A stretch of DNA of 10,990 bases from Oscillibacter sp. (GTDB lineage Bacteria; Bacillota; Clostridia; Oscillospirales; Oscillospiraceae), in the NCBI GenBank assembly GCA_022796315.1, contig JAAWIL010000058.1:1-10990 (forward strand), given 5' to 3'. Positions 6,223 to 10,990 of the stretch are shown here, piece after piece (the first letter of the stretch is position 1; every line of letters begins with the position of its first letter). The translations under genes were made by a program, and so were the position numbers. The notes below the pieces were generated by a model, which saw only the letters and a list, made by a program, of their open reading frames with translations, was not told the DNA's origin and made no database searches.

Positions 6223-6810
6223 ATGCGCACCGCATCCATCCAACGGAAAACCGGGGAGACGGAGATCTCCCTGGTCCTGAACCTGGACGGCACGGGCCGG
6301 GCGGAGGTGGACACCGGCGTGGGGTTTCTGAACCACATGCTGGAGCTCTTCGCCCGCCACGGGGACTTTGACCTGACTCTCACCTGCCGGGGGGACACCC
6401 AGGTGGACGGCCACCACAGCGTGGAGGACATCGGCATCTGCCTGGGGACGGCCTTCCAGGAGGCCCTGGGGGACAAGCGGGGGATCACCCGCTACGGGCA
6501 GTTCCTGCTGCCTATGGACGAGACGCTGGTCCTCTGCGCCGTGGATCTCTCCGGCCGGGCCGTTCTGGGCTGGTCGGTGGAGCTGCCCGCCGCCAAGGTG
6601 GGGGACTTTGACACGGAGCTGGGCAAGGAATTCTGGCTGGCCTTCGTCCGCTGCTGCCCCAGCACCGTCCACATCCGGGAGCTGGCGGGGGAAAACACCC
6701 ACCACATCCTGGAGGCGGTGTTCAAGGGCATGGGCCGGACTTTGAAGATGGCCGTGTCCCCGGACGAAAAACACCGGGACGAGATTCCCAGTACAAAGGG
6801 TGTGCTGTAA
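6223..6810 (+). CDS. hisB: Imidazoleglycerol-phosphate dehydratase
   Basis: It removes water from imidazole-glycerol phosphate to give imidazole-acetol phosphate, using two manganese ions. The 195-residue length and motifs are those of a single-domain dehydratase: FLNHML with H38, VDGHHSVEDIG (61-71) with H64, H65, E68 and D69, and HHILEAVFKGMGRTLK from 160 with H160, H161 and E164. It ends in the usual PSTKGVL. There is no N-terminal HAD phosphatase as in enterobacterial HisB, so histidinol-phosphate phosphatase is not supplied by this gene. GGAGGA (6210-6215) lies 7 bases before the ATG, and hisC ends only 3 bases earlier. Confidence 0.96.
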   Translation: MRTASIQRKTGETEISLVLNLDGTGRAEVDTGVGFLNHMLELFARHGDFDLTLTCRGDTQVDGHHSVEDIGICLGTAFQEALGDKRGITRYGQFLLPMDETLVLCAVDLSGRAVLGWSVELPAAKVGDFDTELGKEFWLAFVRCCPSTVHIRELAGENTHHILEAVFKGMGRTLKMAVSPDEKHRDEIPSTKGVL

Positions 6811-6811
6811 A

Positions 6812-7432
6812 ATGATTGCGATTGTAGAATACGGCGTGGGGAACCTGTTCTCCCTGTGCTCCAGCCTGCGGGCCCTGGGGGCGGAGGCGGAGGTCACCGG
6901 GGACCCGGCGCGGCTCCGGGCGGCGGAGCGGATCATCCTCCCCGGCGTGGGGGCCTTTGGCGACGCCAGGAGAAAGCTGGACGAGGCCGGGCTGGTTCCG
7001 GTCCTGCGGGAGGAGGCCTCCCGCAAGCCCCTGCTGGGGATCTGCCTGGGAATGCAGCTGCTCTTTGACCAGAGCCTGGAGTACGGGGCGCACCCCGGCC
7101 TGGGCCTGGTGCCCGGGCAGGTGGTTCCCCTGCGGGAGGATCTGGCGGACCCGGCGCTGAAGGTTCCCCACATGGGCTGGAACCGGCTGGAGATCCTGCG
7201 GGAGGACCCGCTGTTCCGGTACGCGCAAGGCGGCGAGTACGTCTACTATGTCCACAGCTTCTACGCCAAGGACTGCGCCTCCTCCACCCTGGGGGTCTCC
7301 CGGTACGGCAGCCTGGAGGTCCCCGGCCTGGTCCGAAGGGGGTGGGTCTGGGGCGCCCAGTTCCACCCGGAGAAGTCCGGGGACACGGGGCTGCGGTTGC
7401 TGAAGGCCTTCGCGGAAATCGAGGTTCCCTGA
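6812..7432 (+). CDS. hisH: Imidazole glycerol phosphate synthase, glutaminase subunit
   Basis: The class I glutamine amidotransferase subunit (206 residues) that makes ammonia for HisF. The catalytic triad is visible: C78 in LLGICLGMQLLF, and H185 and E187 in QFHPEKSG. The N-terminus MIAIVEYGVGNLFSL is typical, which sets the start at the ATG at 6812 rather than the GTG at 6800; AAAGGG (6795-6800) is somewhat far, 11 bases upstream. It begins one base after the hisB stop and its stop shares a base with the next gene (TGATG). It is separated from its partner hisF by four genes (three unrelated ones and hisA). Confidence 0.95.
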   Translation: MIAIVEYGVGNLFSLCSSLRALGAEAEVTGDPARLRAAERIILPGVGAFGDARRKLDEAGLVPVLREEASRKPLLGICLGMQLLFDQSLEYGAHPGLGLVPGQVVPLREDLADPALKVPHMGWNRLEILREDPLFRYAQGGEYVYYVHSFYAKDCASSTLGVSRYGSLEVPGLVRRGWVWGAQFHPEKSGDTGLRLLKAFAEIEVP

Positions 7433-7842
7433 TGGGCGGATCTGACCTTGCGCGGCTGGAAGAGCTTCTGGTCCGCTCCGTCCACTCCGACGGGGAGGCA
7501 GACCGCTTTTTCCTCTCCCGCCTGGACGACGCCGCGCTGGCGCGGGATCTCCTGGAGATCGCGGAGGAGAGCGAGTCCGGGGACGCGCGGATGGCGGGAG
7601 CCTATTGGATCTCCCAATGCGCCCCCTCCCTGCTGCGCCCCCTGGAGGGGCGGCTCCTGGGCCTGATGGACTGCGGCTGGGACTCCGTGGCGGTCCATGC
7701 CATGATGGCCCTGGCCAACATCCGGTCCCGGGCGGCGCTGGAGAAAATGATTGACGAGAAAATCAGACCCTGCCTGTACTGGGAGGCCGCCGCCCTGCGG
7801 TGCTACCTCCCTCCGGCGGAGGAACAGGAGGAACCCTCATGA
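7432..7842 (+). CDS. Small alpha-helical protein, HEAT-repeat-like, unknown function
   Basis: A 136-residue acidic protein with no signal peptide or membrane segment. It appears all-helical: paired amphipathic helices at about 5-16, 22-46, 50-62, 66-80, 84-98, 100-110 and 116-125, with Ala/Leu spacing such as SVAVHAMMALANIRSRAALEKMI (in part) that resembles degenerate HEAT repeats. I do not recognise a family. The start at 7432 follows GAGG (7421-7424) by 7 bases and overlaps the hisH stop by one base; a longer in-frame extension into hisH is not needed. It ends overlapping the next start (ATGA). Its place inside the his operon suggests co-expression, and perhaps a scaffold or assembly role, but nothing in the sequence proves one. 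The HEAT assignment is tentative. Confidence 0.72.
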   Translation: MGGSDLARLEELLVRSVHSDGEADRFFLSRLDDAALARDLLEIAEESESGDARMAGAYWISQCAPSLLRPLEGRLLGLMDCGWDSVAVHAMMALANIRSRAALEKMIDEKIRPCLYWEAAALRCYLPPAEEQEEPS

Positions 7843-8312
7843 GAAGAAAAGACCGGGAGATCACCGATCCCGAGAAGATCCGGCAGATCATTGACGGCTG
7901 CCACTGCTGCCGCCTGGGTCTGTGCGACCAGGGCCGGGCCTACCTTGTGCCGCTGAACTTCGGCTATGCCCAGGACGAAAGCGGCCAGTACACCTTCTAC
8001 TTCCACGGGGCCAAGGAGGGCCGGAAGATCGACCTGATGCGGCGGGACCGCTGGGCCGCCTTTGAGATGGACATGGGCTTCCGCCTCCACGAGGCCGAGA
8101 AGGCCTGCGGCTGGACCGCCGCCTTTTGCAGCGTCACCGGCGGCGGGGAGATCACCTTCCTGGAGGAGCCCGAGGCCAAGCGACGCGCCCTGGGGCGCAT
8201 CATGGCCCATCTCTCCGGCCGGGAGGACTGGGACTTCCCGGACGGGGCCGTGGAGGGCACCTGCGTCTATCAGCTGGAGGTCCGGGAGCTCTCCTGCAAG
8301 GAGCATCTCTGA
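7839..8312 (+). CDS. Pyridoxamine 5'-phosphate oxidase-like / NimA-type flavin-binding protein
   Basis: A 157-residue predicted split-barrel flavoprotein. The pattern MRRKDREITD at the start, YLVPLNFGY (35-43), YFHGAKEGRKIDLM (54-67), FEMD (75-78) and VTGGGEITFLEEPEAKRRAL (99-118) is that of the NimA / PNPOx-related family, whose members bind FMN (sometimes other cofactors) and include 5-nitroimidazole reductases. The natural substrate is unknown, and calling it a true PNP oxidase or resistance gene would go too far. AGGAGGA (7826-7832) lies 6 bases before the ATG, which overlaps the previous stop as ATGA; an in-frame upstream start at 7800 is less likely. No step in histidine synthesis needs a flavin, so its role in this operon is unexplained. 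Confidence 0.82.
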   Translation: MRRKDREITDPEKIRQIIDGCHCCRLGLCDQGRAYLVPLNFGYAQDESGQYTFYFHGAKEGRKIDLMRRDRWAAFEMDMGFRLHEAEKACGWTAAFCSVTGGGEITFLEEPEAKRRALGRIMAHLSGREDWDFPDGAVEGTCVYQLEVRELSCKEHL

Positions 8313-8324
8313 GTGGAGGAAGCG

Positions 8325-8525
8325 ATGAACGAACAGAAAAAGGGCCTGGGGTGGATTCTCTTTGGGATTCTGCTGGTGCTGGCGAGCTTGGGCGGACCGC
8401 TGCGCGTGATCGGGCTGCTTTGGATCTCCGCGGACACCCTGCGGGGCCTGGGCCTGCTCTGCGGCATCGCGGGGATCAGCTACCTCTATCTTCGAGACAT
8501 CGCCCGAATCCGAAACCAGAAATAG
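8325..8525 (+). CDS. Small two-helix membrane protein, unknown function
   Basis: A 66-residue protein with a short charged N-terminus (MNEQKKG), a hydrophobic segment at about 8-24, a loop with PLR, a less regular hydrophobic stretch to 35, a second segment at about 41-56 and a basic tail (RDIARIRNQK). This fits a small inner-membrane protein with both ends in the cytoplasm. No family was recognised. GGAGGA (8315-8320) stands 4 bases before the ATG at 8325; a GTG at 8313 in the same frame would add four residues but lies over that site. The stop codon TAG is part of the AGGAGG site of hisA, so the two are closely coupled. Confidence 0.68.
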   Translation: MNEQKKGLGWILFGILLVLASLGGPLRVIGLLWISADTLRGLGLLCGIAGISYLYLRDIARIRNQK

Positions 8526-8534
8526 GAGGCGTCT

Positions 8535-9254
8535 ATGCAGATTTTTCCCGCCATCGACCTGCGGGGCGGACAGGTGGTCCGGCTCTACCAGGGCGATTAT
8601 GACAAGATGACCGTCTACGGCCAGGACCCCTGCGCGGCGGCCCGGCACTTCCTGGCCGCCGGGGCCAAATATCTCCACGTGGTGGACCTGGACGGCGCCA
8701 AGGACGGTACCCCCGTGAACTATGACTCCATCGCCGCCATCGCCCAACTGGGAGGCCTCTACATGGAGGTGGGCGGCGGCATCCGAACGGAGGACCGCAT
8801 CCGGCAGTACCTGGATCTGGGGGTGGACCGGTGCATCCTGGGGACCGTGGCCGTGACCCACTTTGACTTCACCGTGAAGATGGCCCAGCGGTACGGGGAC
8901 CGGATCGCCGTGGGGGTAGACGCCCGGGACGGCTATGTGGCCATCAACGGCTGGAAGGAGCTGTCCCAGGAGCGGGGCGTGGACTTCTGCCGCCGCCTCC
9001 ATGACGCCGGCGTCCAAACCGTGATCTACACCGACATCAGCCGGGACGGGGCGGAAGCCGGCACGAACCTGGACCTCTACCGGGAGCTGGCGGAGATCCG
9101 GGGGCTGGACATCACCGCCTCCGGCGGCGTCAGCAGCCTGGAGGAGCTGCGGGAGCTGGAGCGGACCGGCACCCGGGCCGTGATCCTGGGCAAGGCGCTG
9201 TACACCGGGCGGCTGGACCTGAAAACCGTCCTGGAGGAGGTGGGGGCATGTTAG
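8535..9254 (+). CDS. hisA: ProFAR isomerase (phosphoribosylformimino-AICAR-phosphate isomerase)
   Basis: A TIM-barrel enzyme of 239 residues that isomerises ProFAR to PRFAR. The acid/base pair is D8 in FPAIDLRGGQVVRL and D129 in VGVDARDGYVAINGW; phosphate-binding loops appear as EVGGGIRTEDRI and TASGGVSSLEEL. TDISRDGAEAGTN follows the second half-barrel pattern. TAGGAGG (8523-8529) is 5 bases before the ATG. Its last 7 bases overlap the hisF start, so translation of the two should be coupled. TrpF-like side activity (PriA) occurs in actinobacteria; nothing here suggests it. Confidence 0.95.
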   Translation: MQIFPAIDLRGGQVVRLYQGDYDKMTVYGQDPCAAARHFLAAGAKYLHVVDLDGAKDGTPVNYDSIAAIAQLGGLYMEVGGGIRTEDRIRQYLDLGVDRCILGTVAVTHFDFTVKMAQRYGDRIAVGVDARDGYVAINGWKELSQERGVDFCRRLHDAGVQTVIYTDISRDGAEAGTNLDLYRELAEIRGLDITASGGVSSLEELRELERTGTRAVILGKALYTGRLDLKTVLEEVGAC

Positions 9255-10003
9255 CCAAGCGGATCATCCCCTGCCTGGATGTGCGGGACGGCCGGGTGGT
9301 GAAGGGGACGAACTTCCAGGGACTCCGGGACATGGCGGACCCCGTAGAGCTGGCGGAATTCTACAACGCTGCCGGGGCGGACGAGCTGGTGTTCTACGAC
9401 ATCACCGCCTCCGCCGAGGGGCGGGGCCTGTTTACGGACATCCTCCGCCAGGTGGCCGGTAAAATCTTCATCCCCCTGACGGTGGGGGGCGGCATCCGGA
9501 CCCTGGAGGACTTTGACCGGGTGCTGAACTGCGGCGCGGACAAGGTCAGCGTCAACTCCGGGGCCATTGCGGACCCCTCTCTCCTCTCCGCGGCGGCCAG
9601 GAAGTACGGGGACCAGTGCGTGGTCCTCAGCATGGACGTGAAGCGGGTGGAGGGAAGGTTTCGCCTCTTCGCCAAGGGGGGCCGGGAGGACACCGGCATC
9701 GACGCCCTGGAGTGGGCCGTCCGGGGCGTGGGAGAGGGCGCGGGGGAGATCGTGCTGAACTCCATCGACACCGACGGAGTAAAGCAGGGCTTCGACCTGG
9801 AGATGCTGGACGCCCTGGCCGCCCGGGTCCGGGTGCCCATTGTCGCCAGTGGCGGAGCCGGAACCATGGAGCATTTCGCCCGGCTCTTTACGCATCCCGG
9901 CATCGACGCGGGGCTGGCCGCCTCCATCTTCCACACCCGGCAGGTGGAGATCCATGCTCTAAAGGAATTTCTGCGGGGGAGCGGCGTGGAGGTCCGGGTG
10001 TAA
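9248..10003 (+). CDS. hisF: Imidazole glycerol phosphate synthase, cyclase subunit
   Basis: A TIM-barrel cyclase of 251 residues that uses ammonia from HisH to make imidazole-glycerol phosphate and AICAR. The catalytic aspartates are D11 (RIIPCLDVRDGRVVKG) and D130 (VLSMDVKR). Phosphate-site loops TVGGGIRTLEDF and VASGGAGTMEHF are present, along with the ELVFYDITAS strand. AGGAGGTG (9235-9242), inside hisA, is 5 bases before the ATG. The gene ends 30 bases before hisIE, one of the few non-overlapping gaps in the operon. Confidence 0.96.
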   Translation: MLAKRIIPCLDVRDGRVVKGTNFQGLRDMADPVELAEFYNAAGADELVFYDITASAEGRGLFTDILRQVAGKIFIPLTVGGGIRTLEDFDRVLNCGADKVSVNSGAIADPSLLSAAARKYGDQCVVLSMDVKRVEGRFRLFAKGGREDTGIDALEWAVRGVGEGAGEIVLNSIDTDGVKQGFDLEMLDALAARVRVPIVASGGAGTMEHFARLFTHPGIDAGLAASIFHTRQVEIHALKEFLRGSGVEVRV

Positions 10004-10033
10004 CCGCCGACTTTCACCTGAAAAGGAGTTTTT

Positions 10034-10678
10034 ATGAATACGAACGAATTGCGGTTTGACGAAAAGGGCTTGATCCCCGCCATTGTCCAGGATCACTACA
10101 CCAAGGAGGTCCTGACCCTGGCGTACATGAACGCCGAGAGCCTGGCTATCACCATTGACGAGGGCCGCACCTGCTTCTGGAGCCGCAGCCGCCGGGAGCT
10201 CTGGCGCAAGGGGGAAACCAGCGGGAACCGCCAGCGCGTGGTCTCCATCACCGCCGACTGCGACGGCGACGCCCTGGTGGTGGAGGTGGTGAAGGACGGC
10301 CCCGCCTGCCACACCGGCGCGGAGAGCTGCTTTTTCAACCGGGTCTACCTCTCCGAAGAGCTGAAGCAGTTCAGCTACGAGGGCCTCTACCGGCTGATCC
10401 GGGGGCGGAAGACCGCTCCCCAGGAGGGCAGCTACACCACCTACCTCTTTGAAAAGGGCATGGACAAGATCCTCAAGAAGGTGGGCGAGGAGTGTACGGA
10501 GGTGATCATCGGCGGAAGCAAGGGGGACCGGGCGGAGACCATCTATGAGATCGCGGACCTGTGCTACCACGTGATGGTGCTGATGGTTCAGATGGGCATC
10601 TCCGTGGAGGACGTGACCCGGGAGCTGGAGAAGCGCCACGTGGTGGACCACAAGGTGAAGCAGGAGCGGATGCAGTAA
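10034..10678 (+). CDS. hisIE: Bifunctional phosphoribosyl-AMP cyclohydrolase / phosphoribosyl-ATP pyrophosphatase
   Basis: A 214-residue two-domain enzyme for steps two and three of the pathway. Residues 1-110 are HisI: FWSRSRRELWRKGETSGN (48-65), the metal site DCDGDAL (75-81) with D75, D77 and D79, and GPACHTGAESCFF (89-101) with C92, H93 and C99. Residues 117-200 are HisE, a helical pyrophosphohydrolase: KVGEECTEVIIGG (149-161) with E152, E153 and E156, then E168 and D175 in the YEIADLCYH segment. AAGGAG (10023-10028) lies 5 bases before the ATG. It is the last gene of the operon, and the pathway order (HisG, then HisE and HisI) is not the gene order. Confidence 0.96.
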   Translation: MNTNELRFDEKGLIPAIVQDHYTKEVLTLAYMNAESLAITIDEGRTCFWSRSRRELWRKGETSGNRQRVVSITADCDGDALVVEVVKDGPACHTGAESCFFNRVYLSEELKQFSYEGLYRLIRGRKTAPQEGSYTTYLFEKGMDKILKKVGEECTEVIIGGSKGDRAETIYEIADLCYHVMVLMVQMGISVEDVTRELEKRHVVDHKVKQERMQ

Positions 10679-10716
10679 ATCCGCCGCCCCGCCGGAGACG
10701 GAACCGGTCCCCGGCC

Positions 10717-10885
10717 TAAAGCGCCTGTTTGGAATCTGGCGGAATGCCGGATCGATGCAGATTTTTTCGCGGGGCAAGGCGGTTTGACGCAGCAATCCTG
10801 ACGGATTGCAAGGAACAGCGACGCAGTATGGCGGGAAAAAGACCCCCCAGACAGCGTTCATCGGTTGTGAATACAGGTTCTTAAA
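10717..10885. repeat. MITE-like repeat, first copy
   Basis: The stretch starts TAAAGCGCCTGTTTGGAATCT-like (10717-10737) and ends with GAATACAGGTTCTTAA (10869-10884), whose reverse complement shares the AAG-two bases-CCTGT core with the start, so the ends look like imperfect terminal inverted repeats. Inside are ATTTTTT (10761-10767) and a perfect 7-bp hairpin GCAATCC-TGAC-GGATTGC (10792-10809). A second copy begins at 10894, offset by 175-176 bases. There is no coding capacity, so it would depend on a transposase in trans. A transposition origin is inferred; the repetition and inverted repeats are seen. Confidence 0.6.
10734..10767 (+). terminator. Possible his operon terminator inside the repeat
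   Basis: ATCTGGC (10734-10740) pairs with GCCGGAT (10746-10752, one G-T wobble) over a GGAAT loop, and six T residues follow 9 bases later (10762-10767). This is the only terminator-like structure after hisIE. The gap between stem and T-run is wide, so efficiency is doubtful. The 38 bases between the hisIE stop and the repeat contain no T-run. Confidence 0.3.
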
Positions 10886-10893
10886 CGGGCGCT

Positions 10894-10990
10894 AAGAGCC
10901 TGTTTAGGATCTCAGCGTGCGGGGATTGGCGAGGGGATTTTTTGTCCAGCAAGGCAAAACGCCGCCGCAATCCTGGCGGATTGCAAGGGT
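10894..10990. repeat. MITE-like repeat, second copy, cut by the window end
   Basis: AAGAGCCTGTTTAGGATCT (10894-10912), ATTTTTT (10937-10943), a GCAAGGC stretch and the hairpin GCAATCC-TGGC-GGATTGC (10967-10984) follow in the same order and at almost the same spacing as in the first copy, with scattered substitutions. The hairpin stem is conserved while its loop differs (TGAC versus TGGC). The right end lies beyond the window. Confidence 0.6.

Noticed and set aside
5326..7173. A 615-codon open frame on the - strand across hisC, hisB and hisH
   Set aside because: It is antisense to three clearly functional genes, and its product is low-complexity with no recognisable motif. High GC suppresses stop codons in the other frames.
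7839..8312. Reading the flavoprotein as a nitroimidazole resistance gene
   Set aside because: The family match is general. Most NimA-like proteins have no proven link to resistance, and a his operon context gives no support.
8325..8525. The small membrane protein as a toxin or holin
   Set aside because: Size and two hydrophobic segments fit many small membrane proteins. There is no antitoxin partner, phage context or regulatory RNA nearby.

Overview
The window looks like a high-GC member of the Clostridia, most likely the Oscillospiraceae (Flavonifractor / Lawsonibacter / Oscillibacter-like). The reasons are strong AGGAGG-type ribosome binding sites, strongly G/C-biased third codon positions, a MerR-RDD membrane regulator of a kind seen in gut Clostridia, a HisZ-dependent short-form HisG, and hairpin-rich intergenic repeats. 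This is a judgement from family resemblance; no database search was run. All genes are on the + strand.

Layout. Bases 1-104 hold a compact cluster of three hairpins enclosed by imperfect outer arms, probably a dispersed intergenic repeat. Bases 156-260 hold two direct copies of a GC-rich 35-36 bp repeat; a diverged inverted copy lies at 1944-1976. A MerR-RDD membrane regulator (402-1862) has its own promoter with the 19-bp spacer typical of MerR targets, and its own intrinsic terminator (1880-1909). Bases 1863-2252 are non-coding and end in a promoter with overlapping inverted repeats, read here as the his promoter and operator region.

Bases 2253-10678 are one tightly packed histidine biosynthesis operon: hisZG (a single-ORF fusion), hisD, hisC, hisB, hisH, three genes without a known histidine role (an alpha-helical HEAT-like protein, a NimA/PNPOx-type flavin split-barrel protein, and a 66-residue membrane protein), then hisA, hisF and hisIE. 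Most junctions overlap by 1-7 bases or are separated by under 15 bases, so translational coupling is likely. Together these genes supply every step from ATP + PRPP to histidine except histidinol-phosphate phosphatase, which must be encoded elsewhere: HisB here is dehydratase only, and none of the three inserted genes looks like a phosphatase.

Downstream (10717-10990) are two tandem copies of a MITE-like repeat starting with GCCTGTTT, each with a conserved GCAATCC/GGATTGC hairpin. The second copy is cut by the window end.

The most notable points are the HisZ-HisG fusion with a possible internal start for a free HisG, the three-gene insertion in the operon, the operator-like palindromes at the his promoter, and the three families of intergenic repeat. 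I see no CRISPR array, tRNA, rRNA, transposase or phage gene. The core of the window is ordinary primary metabolism with an unusual arrangement, and I do not claim a wholly new system.
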